The notes under the pieces were generated by a model, which made no database searches, had not been told where the DNA came from, and saw only the letters and a list, made by a program, of their open reading frames with translations. A program made the translations under genes and the position numbers. DNA of 64,000 nt from Pseudomonas sp. MRSN 12121 (GTDB taxonomy: Bacteria > Pseudomonadota > Gammaproteobacteria > Pseudomonadales > Pseudomonadaceae). Location of the stretch: NCBI RefSeq assembly GCF_000931465.1, contig NZ_CP010892.1, positions 3,495,388 through 3,559,387 on the forward strand, given 5' to 3'. Shown one piece after another: positions 8,699-16,791 of this stretch; positions within the stretch are counted from its first letter, which is position 1; each line of letters starts with the position of its first letter.

Positions 8699-8977
8699 AT
8701 GGATTATCTGGACTGGCTGCAATGGCCGGCCATGCTCGTCACCGTCCTGGCCGCCTGGCTGATCGGCTCGCTCAAGCCCGGGCGCCGGGTCGCCGGCTTC
8801 GTCTGCTTCATGCTCAGCAACCTGCTGTGGGTGCTCTGGGGCTGGCACGCCCACGCCTGGGCCCTGATCGTGCTGCAAGTGTGCCTGGGGATCATGAACC
8901 TGCGCGGGCTGCGCAAGAACACCGCGGACGGCGAGCCTGACCGGCCCGGCGCGTTCGATCGCGATGCCCGGCGCTAA
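8699..8977 (+). CDS. Small inner-membrane protein
   Basis: A 92-residue protein with three hydrophobic segments (WPAMLVTVLAAWLIGS, VCFMLSNLLWVLWGW, AWALIVLQVCLGIMNL) and a charged C-terminal tail. It resembles small YgjV/SemiSWEET-like proteins, but I cannot assign a family. The start at 8699 has GAGGAA 5 bases upstream. It follows the CBS gene and its stop overlaps the convergent ybdK stop by 4 bases. Function unknown. Confidence 0.7.
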   Translation: MDYLDWLQWPAMLVTVLAAWLIGSLKPGRRVAGFVCFMLSNLLWVLWGWHAHAWALIVLQVCLGIMNLRGLRKNTADGEPDRPGAFDRDARR

Positions 8978-10122
8978 TCGGCGTCGGCGCTTTCTTCCAG
9001 CAGCTCATCGACCACCGCGCGGCGTCCGGCCTCGTCGCCAGCGCCGTTGGCCCGCGCTTGCAGGCAACGCAGCTGGCGTTCGGCGCTGGTGCCGCGTTGC
9101 AGCAAGCGCAAGGCCTGGTCGAACACCTGCTCTTCGCCGAGGCTGCGGGCTGTGGCGGCGAAAGTCTGCCGGGCCCGTTCCAGCCATTGCGCCAGGGTCA
9201 GGGCGCCACCGCCTTCGGCCAGCAGGAAGCGGCCCTCGGGTCCCCAGCGCCGGGCCTGGGCGCGATTTTCCTTGAGCAGCCAGTAACGCTGCGCGCTGAA
9301 CTGGCTGCCCGGCGCCGGCAATTGGCACGCGTGGCGGATCATCACCCGGAACAGCGCGGCGAGCAGCAGGCTGTCGGCCAGCCGCGGACAGGCATCGGTG
9401 ATGCGCAGTTCCAGGGTCGGGAAGCCCAGCGAAGGCCGGATGCACCACCAGACGTTGGCGTCCGCCGGCATCGCCCCGGCCTCGCGCAACAGCCGCAGGT
9501 AATGGCGAAAATCCGCTTCGTCCGACAGCTGTTCGGGGATGCCCATGCGCGGCCATTCATCGCAGGCCACCTGGCGGTAGCTCAGGTAACCGCTGTGCTC
9601 GCCCTGCCAGATCGGCGACGAGACACTCAGGGCCAGCAGCATCGGCAACCAGGGCAGGACTTCGTTCATCACCGCGACGCGGTCCACGCCCGGGGGAATT
9701 TCCGCATGTACATGCAGGCCGCACAGCAGGCTGCGCCGGGCCACCAGAGCGAATTCGCCGAACAGTTGCTGGAAATGCGGCTGGGGCGTGGCGCGTTGCA
9801 GTCGCCAGTCGGCCAAGGGGTGGGAGCCGGCGCAGACAAACCCCAAGCCATGACAGGCCAGGGCCTGGCCAAGATCGCGACGCACTCGGCGCAGGTAGCT
9901 CGCGGCCTGCGCGCCCTGCTCGAAGACCGGCGACGCCACCTCGATCTGGCCCTGGAACATTTCGTAGGCGAACCCCGGGCCTATGGCTTGGCGGCAGGCG
10001 TGCAGCACCTCGGCGGACGGCTCGGCGAGCAGGCGCCGGCTGTCCAGGTCGGTGATGAAATACTCTTCCTCTATACCGAAGCGCTGCACCGGCCCGGGGT
10101 CGACGGCGATCATCGGCGGCAC
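8974..10122 (-). CDS. ybdK: YbdK-type carboxylate-amine ligase
   Basis: A 382-residue member of the glutamate-cysteine ligase family 2 (GCS2). The nucleotide and metal site motif RFGIEEEYFITDL lies at residues 14-26, LCGLHVHAEI near residue 137, and LELRITDACPRL near residue 237. Family members join a carboxylate to an amine using ATP; E. coli YbdK has only weak gamma-glutamylcysteine activity and its true substrate is unknown. It is the last gene of an operon with a methyltransferase (6-bp gap) and a diiron-type redox enzyme, so it may act on a shared small molecule or peptide. Confidence 0.88.
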   Translation of the reverse strand: MPPMIAVDPGPVQRFGIEEEYFITDLDSRRLLAEPSAEVLHACRQAIGPGFAYEMFQGQIEVASPVFEQGAQAASYLRRVRRDLGQALACHGLGFVCAGSHPLADWRLQRATPQPHFQQLFGEFALVARRSLLCGLHVHAEIPPGVDRVAVMNEVLPWLPMLLALSVSSPIWQGEHSGYLSYRQVACDEWPRMGIPEQLSDEADFRHYLRLLREAGAMPADANVWWCIRPSLGFPTLELRITDACPRLADSLLLAALFRVMIRHACQLPAPGSQFSAQRYWLLKENRAQARRWGPEGRFLLAEGGGALTLAQWLERARQTFAATARSLGEEQVFDQALRLLQRGTSAERQLRCLQARANGAGDEAGRRAVVDELLEESADAD

Positions 10123-10128
10123 CGGCGC

Positions 10129-11109
10129 TCAGCGCAGCCGGGTGACGGTCAGCGCCACCACCGCGATCCGCTCGACCCGCTCGTAGCCGGGCTTCTCCAG
10201 CTCCTCGCCGAACACGTCGGGGTCGAGTTCGCGGTAGGTCCAGCCGTAGGCGTCGCCGGCCAGCATGACCCGCGCGGCGTCCAGGAACGGGTCGTGCCCG
10301 TCGACCATCGCCACGCCGGTGTAGAGCAGCAACGTGCCCTCGCGGTTCAGGCGCGGCAACGCTTCCTCGAGGATGCGCAGCGACAATTGCTCGCCCAGCG
10401 CGCCGCCGCCATGGCGATAGGCGCGGCGCTGGCTGTCTTGCATATAGGGCGGGTTGGCCAGGATCAGGTCGAACTGGCCATCGACGCTGTCCAGCACATC
10501 GCTGTGGTAGACGCTGACGTTACGCGCCTGCGCCAGTTCGGCGTTGATCGCGCTCAGGCGCAGCGCCCGCGGGTTGATGTCCACCGCAAGCACCTGCGCT
10601 TCGTGGCGCGCCCGCGCCACCAGCAAGGCCCCCACCCCGGCCCCGCAGCCGATATCCACGGCGCGCCGCAGCGGCGTGAAGCGTTGCTGCAGGTGCGCCT
10701 CGATCAGGCTGGCGAAACGGTAGCTGTCGGGGCCGAAGAACACCGCGTCGGCCTCATCGGTGGGATACGCCGAATGCGCCAGCAGCAGCGGCCCCAGGCT
10801 CGACCAGCGCAGCGTGGCGCGCCAGCCGCCGTCCACCCGCTCGACGATCCCGGCCTGTTGCAGCTCGGCCAGCCGGGTGGCGTCGAATAGCTGGTCGTCG
10901 AAGGGCCGCGACCAGCCGAAGACCCCGCGCAAGTCCGTGGCGCGCTGGTGTTCCGGGCGCGCGTTGACCCGGCTGTGGGTCAGGGGCGTCGGGGTGACGA
11001 AGCGGTAGCCGGCCGCCAGCAGGCGCCGGCCCTGTTGCAGCAATGCCTGGTCGGCGCGCGAGCGCGTCGAATACACCAGCGGCTGCGGGCGTGAAACGGA
11101 ATCGGCCAT
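10129..11109 (-). CDS. Class I SAM-dependent methyltransferase with NPPY motif
   Basis: A 326-residue methyltransferase. The SAM-binding motif VDIGCGAGVGALLVAR is followed by AVDINPRAL and by the catalytic NPPYM, the signature of methylases acting on amides or exocyclic amines (HemK/RlmG-like). The N-terminal 130 residues form an extra domain that may recognise substrate. It sits between the redox enzyme (21-bp gap) and ybdK (6-bp gap). The substrate is not known. A rare-substrate role with its neighbours is inference. Confidence 0.85.
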   Translation of the reverse strand: MADSVSRPQPLVYSTRSRADQALLQQGRRLLAAGYRFVTPTPLTHSRVNARPEHQRATDLRGVFGWSRPFDDQLFDATRLAELQQAGIVERVDGGWRATLRWSSLGPLLLAHSAYPTDEADAVFFGPDSYRFASLIEAHLQQRFTPLRRAVDIGCGAGVGALLVARARHEAQVLAVDINPRALRLSAINAELAQARNVSVYHSDVLDSVDGQFDLILANPPYMQDSQRRAYRHGGGALGEQLSLRILEEALPRLNREGTLLLYTGVAMVDGHDPFLDAARVMLAGDAYGWTYRELDPDVFGEELEKPGYERVERIAVVALTVTRLR

Positions 11110-11130
11110 GGGCGGTTCTCCTTGGGTTGC

Positions 11131-12504
11131 TCAGCGCCACAGGGTGCGCAGCTCGATAAAGCGCCGGGTGGCGAACAGCCCCGCGGGGCGAAAATGCCGG
11201 TGTGGGCCGAGCCACGGCAGCAGCAACGCCCGTTGCCGCTCGGCGTCCTGCCCTGCCAGCTCGGCTTGCAGGGCGCGGGTTTCGGCATCGTCCGGGAGAT
11301 CGCCGCGCGAGCGCTCCAGGCTGCTGGTGCGGCGTACTGGCGCGCTGCGCCTGGCACTGCGCCAGTCGCCGGCGATCCAGTCGTGCAGCAGCTGTTTCTC
11401 GAAGCCGCTGAACACCCCGAACATCGCCGCGCCAGGGCCTTCGATCAGTTGCCAGAACGGGCTGTCCGCGGGGTTCTGCTGGCGCTTGATCCAGCCCCGT
11501 TCCTGCAGCGCCCGCAGAAAGGCCGGGATCTGCCCGGGCTGCTCCAGCCACTGGTTGACGCTCTTGCCCTCGAAACGGCAATAGTCGGAATGCATGTACT
11601 GGCCGAAGCGCCGCTTGCGTTCGAGCATCGCCACCAGCTCGTGCTCCAGGTCGAAGGCCTGGATCACGTCGGTCGAGCCCGGGCCGAGGTCGTTCAAGCG
11701 ATACCCCCGCGCCACCCGCTGCCAGTACTGGGCGGCATCCATGTCCAGCGGCTGCAACGCCTGCACCGCCTGCACGGCGCGGCGCGCATGGCCGCAACTG
11801 GCGTTGTCGATGGTCACGTGCAGGGTGAAGTAATACGGGTCGATCCCCAGTTCGCCGAGTTCGTAGGCGCTGATCAACAGATGCAGGGGCAACTGTTCGT
11901 AGCCCAGGTTGTACCCCAGCACTTCCGGCAGGCAGGTTTCGGCGCAACGGCCGAGCGCCAGTTGCACGGCGCCCTGGCGAAAGAGTTCGTCGTCCAGCCC
12001 GAAATCGCCGTCGCAGCCGTGCTCGGCCAGCAGGCGGCGATAGATCGCCACATGGTTCTGTGCCGGCTCGCCGTCGCCGAGCTCTTCCAGGTAGGTGGTC
12101 AGCAGGCCGTCGTAGCGCGGGTCCTGACCATGCGCCAGGACCCCGTACAGCCAGGCGCCGTCCACCTCCTTGGTCGGGGCGACCGCCTGGAGGAAATACA
12201 GCGCATGGGCCTTGTTGTGGAAATACCGCCGCGCGCCGCCGGCCTGGCGCTCTTGCAGATAGTCCCGGTAATCGCGTGCCACAGCGGCGCGGCGCTCTTC
12301 GAGCCACGGCAGCAATTGCGCCGGGTCTTCCGGCAGCGGCGCCAGCCCGTCGCCGGTCTGCTCCAGCTGCTCGTGCAGGAACTCCGCGGCCCGTGTCTCG
12401 GCAGCCTGGTCGTTGTCCAGCAGCAACTGGTGGTACAGGTTGCGCAGCGGTGAATCGAGCGGCGGCGTGTCGGGGCTGCCGTGCAACGAGCAGAGCTGGC
12501 TCAT
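11131..12504 (-). CDS. Iron-containing redox enzyme family (heme-oxygenase-like diiron fold)
   Basis: A 457-residue protein of the iron-containing redox enzyme family, helical proteins with a heme-oxygenase-like fold that bind two iron ions. Candidate ligands lie in YFHNKAHALYFLQA (about residue 95), in ELGELGIDPYYFTLHVTIDN (about 212-232) and in the following GHARRAVQAV. ATG 12504 has GAGG 8 bases upstream. Its start overlaps the stop of a short upstream frame in an ATGA. It heads an operon with a methyltransferase and a YbdK-type ligase. Relatives oxidise fatty acids, amino acids or peptides; the substrate here is unknown. Confidence 0.8.
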   Translation of the reverse strand: MSQLCSLHGSPDTPPLDSPLRNLYHQLLLDNDQAAETRAAEFLHEQLEQTGDGLAPLPEDPAQLLPWLEERRAAVARDYRDYLQERQAGGARRYFHNKAHALYFLQAVAPTKEVDGAWLYGVLAHGQDPRYDGLLTTYLEELGDGEPAQNHVAIYRRLLAEHGCDGDFGLDDELFRQGAVQLALGRCAETCLPEVLGYNLGYEQLPLHLLISAYELGELGIDPYYFTLHVTIDNASCGHARRAVQAVQALQPLDMDAAQYWQRVARGYRLNDLGPGSTDVIQAFDLEHELVAMLERKRRFGQYMHSDYCRFEGKSVNQWLEQPGQIPAFLRALQERGWIKRQQNPADSPFWQLIEGPGAAMFGVFSGFEKQLLHDWIAGDWRSARRSAPVRRTSSLERSRGDLPDDAETRALQAELAGQDAERQRALLLPWLGPHRHFRPAGLFATRRFIELRTLWR

Positions 12505-12599
12505 GGCAAGTACCTCGCTCGCGCTGGCAGGCGCAGGCCGCCGAACGCGCCCGGCGCCGTCGATGAACAGATGAAAACCCCAGCGAATGAAATGGGCAT
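12501..12599 (-). CDS. Possible 32-residue leader or precursor peptide
   Basis: A short frame starts at ATG 12599, 7 bases after a strong GGGGAG, and ends in a TGA that overlaps the ATG of the redox enzyme gene (ATGA). It encodes MPISFAGVFICSSTAPGAFG and 12 further residues rich in Arg and Leu, ending YLP. The ribosome site and the coupled stop suggest it is translated. It could be a translational leader or the substrate peptide of the enzymes encoded next. The same stretch is open in the frame of the downstream gene but has no start there, so an old frameshift is another explanation. Confidence 0.35.
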   Translation of the reverse strand: MPISFAGVFICSSTAPGAFGGLRLPARARYLP

Positions 12600-12690
12600 G
12601 GCAGGACTCCCCGTGCGGTGACTCGAATCAAGGCCATGTCGCGACTGCCGACACTCACCTCCCGACAGGCGCCCACTGGCGCCTGGTACA

Positions 12691-12720
12691 CAGGAGAGCC
12701 GCAGCGGCGGAAAAAAATTC
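12691..12720 (-). promoter_or_regulatory. ECF/AlgU-like promoter of the redox enzyme operon, with 5' hairpin
   Basis: Read on the minus strand, GAATTT (12720-12715), 17 bases, then TCTCCTG (12697-12691) match the AlgU-like pattern. Transcription should begin near 12686, exactly where a perfect 8-bp hairpin with a 4-base loop lies (CAGGCGCC and GGCGCCTG, 12666-12685). The ribosome site of the short peptide follows about 55 bases later. Confidence 0.4.
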
Positions 12721-12759
12721 CATCAGCGTGCGGTGAGTGCCGATTACTGGTGGGCAGGT

Positions 12760-13224
12760 TCAGAAATACCGCAGACCATATTTTTCCTGGAGCCTGAGCA
12801 ATTGCTCGGGGTCGGGTGGCGCCGGGGCGGCGCGGCGAATCAGTTCGCCGGCCTCCTTGAAGAAACCTTCCGCGCCACCCGGGGTGAAGGTCGTCAGGAA
12901 CCGGCAGGGAATGTCGCCTTCGTTGCGAAAGCATTGCTCGACGCCTTGCGGCGCCACCACGTAGCTGCCGGGCCCGGCCCGATAGAGCGTCGGGCCGATC
13001 TGCATGGCCAGGTGCCCCTCGAGGATGAAATTGTTTTCATCCTCGCCGGCATGGATATGCCGGGGCACCACGCCGCCGGGTGGCAGCAGGGTTTCCATCA
13101 GCGAATAGACCCCGCCCGTATCGGAGGCGAAGACCTTGATGTTCATCCGGGCGCCGCTGGGGTGCAGGACGTGATGGCCCTCATCGGGGCGGAGCATGCG
13201 GGCGATGGTCGAATGGCGGTGCAT
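12760..13224 (-). CDS. Cupin-domain protein
   Basis: A single-domain cupin of 154 residues. Motif 1 appears as PPGGVVPRHIHAGEDENNFILEG, with two His and a Glu as metal ligands, and motif 2 as GPGSYVVAPQGVEQCFRNEG, where Glu replaces the usual His. The protein is soluble. Such cupins are dioxygenases, isomerases or binding proteins. It is divergent from the AraC regulator gene across 114 bp, so it may be that regulator's target. Confidence 0.85.
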   Translation of the reverse strand: MHRHSTIARMLRPDEGHHVLHPSGARMNIKVFASDTGGVYSLMETLLPPGGVVPRHIHAGEDENNFILEGHLAMQIGPTLYRAGPGSYVVAPQGVEQCFRNEGDIPCRFLTTFTPGGAEGFFKEAGELIRRAAPAPPDPEQLLRLQEKYGLRYF

Positions 13225-13338
13225 GGTGTTCCTCCGTTGATGCCAGGCGGCGCCATGGCAAGTGCGCGGAGAATCTTAGCGAGGCGAACCCTGGTAGGAT
13301 TCATGCATTTGGCCAGATGATCCATAAAAGACGCCAAT

Positions 13339-14238
13339 ATGCCGTCCCTCACTCTTATTCAGTCCCTTCCGGCCCTCGGCCTGCAGGCCCAGCGCTTCGA
13401 CGCCGGCAGCGAAAGCCTGACGCAGACGCACGCCCATCGGCACGAACACGGGCAACTGGTCCTGACCCTGCGCGGGGTGGTGGCCTGCGAAGTCGCCGGC
13501 AGCCATTGGACTGTACCGCCCCATTGCGCGCTGTGGATTCCCGCCGGCCTGGCCCATCGCAGCCGCGCCTCGGCCAACGCCCGGGGCTGTTTCCTGTTTA
13601 TCGATCCCGGGGTCTCGCCGCCGCTGGCGCAGCGCTGTTGCACCCTGCGTCTCAGCGCCCTGCTGCGGGAGCTGATCATCGAGTTGTGCGACGCACGCCG
13701 CGAACGCAGCCCCCGGGGCCAGGCGCTGCTGGCCGCTCTGCTGCTCGACGAACTGGCCGGCATGCCGACGGTGGACACTCATTTCCCGCTGCCGGACGAC
13801 CCGCGGCTGCAACGGGTCGCCCAGGCCCTGATCGCCAATCCCGGTGACCGACGCACCCTCGGGCAGTGGTCGAGCCTGGCCGGGATGAGCGAACGCAGCC
13901 TGTCCCGCCAGTTGCTCAAGGACACCGGCATGGCGTTCGGCGCCTGGCGTAGGCAGTTGCAACTGATGGTGGCCCTGCGCTTGCTGGCCGAGGGCAAGAG
14001 CGTGCAGCAGGTCGCGGGCGAGCTGGGCTATGAGGCCGCGACCAGCTTCATCACCATGTTCAAGCAGGCCATGGGCACCACGCCAGCGCGCTACGTCTCG
14101 GCTTGGGAGCCTGTGCACAAGGGCCACCGCCACTCCCTTTCCAGGCGCGCCAGCGGGGAATTTCTGCCACGTTCAGGCGGTCTATGCTCGTCAGGGCCAG
14201 CGAACGGCGAAAGAGGACAGGACACATGCGGCGAGTGA
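13339..14238 (+). CDS. AraC-family regulator with N-terminal cupin
   Basis: A 299-residue transcription factor. Residues 25-100 form a sugar-binding-like cupin (HAHRHEHGQLVLTLRG), and two helix-turn-helix motifs follow at about 165-250 (TLGQWSSLAGMSERSLSRQL, VAGELGYEAATSFITMFKQA). The domain normally ends near GTTPARYVSAWE, but here about 45 extra low-complexity, Arg/Ser/Gly-rich residues follow, and the stop overlaps the start of the MscS gene by 13 bp. It is divergent from the cupin gene. The ligand is unknown. Confidence 0.9.
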   Translation: MPSLTLIQSLPALGLQAQRFDAGSESLTQTHAHRHEHGQLVLTLRGVVACEVAGSHWTVPPHCALWIPAGLAHRSRASANARGCFLFIDPGVSPPLAQRCCTLRLSALLRELIIELCDARRERSPRGQALLAALLLDELAGMPTVDTHFPLPDDPRLQRVAQALIANPGDRRTLGQWSSLAGMSERSLSRQLLKDTGMAFGAWRRQLQLMVALRLLAEGKSVQQVAGELGYEAATSFITMFKQAMGTTPARYVSAWEPVHKGHRHSLSRRASGEFLPRSGGLCSSGPANGERGQDTCGE

Positions 14239-16640
14239 AACACCACCATTGGGGGCTGGGGCTGCTGGCCCTGTTGCTGTGCATTGCGCTACCGGCCTTC
14301 GCCGCCCCTGCTTCCGGGCCGCAGGCCGTCGCGCGCAACCAGATGCCGCTGCTGGCCGAGGGCGCAGACCTGGACCAGCTCAACGACCGCCTCGAACTGA
14401 TCCGCCAGAGCGTTTCGGCCAATGCCAACGACGACCTGCTCGCCGACCTGCGTCAGGCCGCGCTGCAGGTGCAGAAGCAGGCCGACAGCCTGATCGCCGT
14501 GCGCGCCACCGACATCGAGCGCCTGGACGACCAGCTCAAGGTCCTGGGCCCGGCGCTGCCCGACGAAGCGCCCAGCCTGACCAGCCAGCGCCAGGTGCTG
14601 AGCGCGCAAAAGGACACCCTGCTCGAAGAAGAGCGCCAGGCCAACCTGCTCAGCCAGTCCGGCCGCGACCTGGCCGCGCAGATCATCAACCTGCGCCGCA
14701 GCCTGTTCAATTCGCAGATCAGCACCCGTTCGGCGAGCCCGCTCAGCCCGGCCTTCTGGTCGACCCTGGTGCGCCCGACCGACGACGACCTGGGGCGCCT
14801 GAACAGCCTGAAACAGGAAGTCATGACCGCCTTCGAGACGGCGCTGGCCCCCGGCAACCGCGGGCTGTTCATCGCCACGCTGATCGTCGCGGCGCTGCTG
14901 GTGGTGGTCGGCCGGCGCCTGCTGGAGCGCGGGCTGACCTGGTCGATGATCCGCTGGCTGCCCGAAGGCCGCCTGCGCCGCAGCGCCCTGGCCCTGACCG
15001 TGGGGCTGACGACCATTATCACCATCAACGCCGCCGCCTCGCTGGTGCGCTGGGGGCTGGTCAACAGCGCGCCGCTGAGCGCCGATGTGCTGAACCTGCT
15101 CGGCCAGTGGCTGACCCTGCTGATTTTCTGTTCCTTCATCGTCGGCCTCGGCCGGGCCATGCTGATGCTGTCGCGGCCCTCCTGGCGCCTGCCGCCGATC
15201 CCCGACCCGATCGCCACGGCCCTGGGGCCGTTCCCGCTGATCCTGGCGCTGGCGCTGATGCTCACCGCCGGCGAAGAACGGATCAACAGCGTGATCGCCA
15301 GCAGCCTGGCCCTGACCGTGGCGGTCAACGGCCTGACGGCGCTGGTCACCGCGCTGATCTTTCTCTGCGCCCTGGTGCGCCATCGCCGCACCCGGCGACG
15401 CTTCGAGCTGGAACGCCCCGACGGCCTCGCCGGGCTGCTGCCGTTCATCGTCGCGGTGTGGGTCGCAGTGATCCTGCTCGCGCTGCTCAGCGGCTACCTG
15501 AGCCTGGCCTATTTCCTTACCGTCAAGCTGTTGTGGATCAGCGTGGTGGCCACCAGCGCCTACTTGCTGATCGCCTGTTTCGGCGACCTGTGCGAAACCC
15601 TGCTGTCGCCCAAGCAGCCCGGCGGCCTGGCGCTGGCGGCGGCCCTGGGCCTGTCGCCGCGCCACCAGGCCCAGGCCACCACCGTGCTGGCCGGCATCGG
15701 CCGCACCCTGCTGCTGTTCACCGCCGCGCTACTGGCCTTCATGCCGTCCGGGTCGACCCCGGGGGAACTGCTCGAAGGCTTTACCCAGCTGGATGTCAGC
15801 GGCAAATCCCTGGGCAACCTGAACATCGTGCCCCAGGACATGCTCCTGGCCGCCGCGCTGCTGGTCGGCGGCATGTTCGCGGTACGCGTTCTCAAGCGCT
15901 GGCTGAGCGAGCGGCTGCTGCCGGAAACCAACATGGACGCCGGCATGCGCGCCTCCCTGGTAACCCTGGTCGGCTACCTGGGCTTCGTTTCGCTGGCGAT
16001 CGTGGTGATGTCCATCCTGCGCATCAACCTCACCAGCCTGACCTGGGTAGTCAGCGCCCTGTCGGTGGGTATCGGCTTCGGCCTGCAGGCGATCGTGCAG
16101 AACTTCATTTCCGGGTTGATCCTGCTCACCGAGCGGCCGGTGAAGGTCGGCGACTGGGTCAGCCTCGGCGGTGTCGAGGGCGATATCCGGCGGATCAACG
16201 TGCGCGCCACGGAAATCCAGATGTCCGACCGCTCCACGGTGATCGTGCCCAACTCCCAGTTCATCTCGCAGAACGTGCGTAACGTGACCATGGACAACGC
16301 CCTGGGCGTGGTCGGCATCACCCTGACCCTGCCCCTGGACACCGACGTGCAGCAGGTGCGCGAGCTGCTGTTGCAGGCCTATGCCGAGCATGAGGCGATC
16401 CTCACCGCGCCGGCGCCCTCGGTGTCGTTCAAGGACCTGACCAGTAATGGCCTGATCCTCAGCGCCAGCGGCTACGTGGGCAGCCCGCGCTCGGTGTCAG
16501 GGGCCCGCAGCGACCTGCTGTTCACCATCCTCGGGCGCCTGCGCGAACTGGGCATCGCCCTGTCGTCGCCGCAGAACCTGGTGCTGATCAGCGACAACCC
16601 GGACAAGCCGGCCAGCGAAACGCCGACGGCAACCCCATGA
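14226..16640 (+). CDS. MscS-type mechanosensitive channel with DUF3772
   Basis: A large channel of 804 residues. A signal peptide (LGLLALLLCIALPAFAAPA) leads into a periplasmic helical domain of the DUF3772 type (about residues 30-200), then about ten membrane segments. The MscS core follows, with the pore-lining helix ALSVGIGFGLQAIVQNFISG and the beta domain containing RATEIQMSDRSTVIVPNSQF. It releases solutes during osmotic downshock. The start at 14226 has AGGACAGGA just upstream; the frame is open further left without support. Confidence 0.92.
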   Translation: MRRVKHHHWGLGLLALLLCIALPAFAAPASGPQAVARNQMPLLAEGADLDQLNDRLELIRQSVSANANDDLLADLRQAALQVQKQADSLIAVRATDIERLDDQLKVLGPALPDEAPSLTSQRQVLSAQKDTLLEEERQANLLSQSGRDLAAQIINLRRSLFNSQISTRSASPLSPAFWSTLVRPTDDDLGRLNSLKQEVMTAFETALAPGNRGLFIATLIVAALLVVVGRRLLERGLTWSMIRWLPEGRLRRSALALTVGLTTIITINAAASLVRWGLVNSAPLSADVLNLLGQWLTLLIFCSFIVGLGRAMLMLSRPSWRLPPIPDPIATALGPFPLILALALMLTAGEERINSVIASSLALTVAVNGLTALVTALIFLCALVRHRRTRRRFELERPDGLAGLLPFIVAVWVAVILLALLSGYLSLAYFLTVKLLWISVVATSAYLLIACFGDLCETLLSPKQPGGLALAAALGLSPRHQAQATTVLAGIGRTLLLFTAALLAFMPSGSTPGELLEGFTQLDVSGKSLGNLNIVPQDMLLAAALLVGGMFAVRVLKRWLSERLLPETNMDAGMRASLVTLVGYLGFVSLAIVVMSILRINLTSLTWVVSALSVGIGFGLQAIVQNFISGLILLTERPVKVGDWVSLGGVEGDIRRINVRATEIQMSDRSTVIVPNSQFISQNVRNVTMDNALGVVGITLTLPLDTDVQQVRELLLQAYAEHEAILTAPAPSVSFKDLTSNGLILSASGYVGSPRSVSGARSDLLFTILGRLRELGIALSSPQNLVLISDNPDKPASETPTATP

Positions 16641-16791
16641 CGGCAGGCCGCCGCGCCAACCGGGCCCGCGCGGCGGCAAGCCTTGAACCTGCGCGGCTGC
16701 TATCCTCGCTGCGCAGGGCCCCTGGATCATCGCGGGCGTGATGGTCACGCCGGCAACCCGGTTTCATTTTTTCTGCAAGACAAGGATCCCC

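Noticed and set aside
10754..12934. 726-residue frame on the minus strand
   Set aside because: Shadow of the redox enzyme and methyltransferase genes in another frame; composition is Arg/Ala/Gly-rich as in GC-rich shadows.
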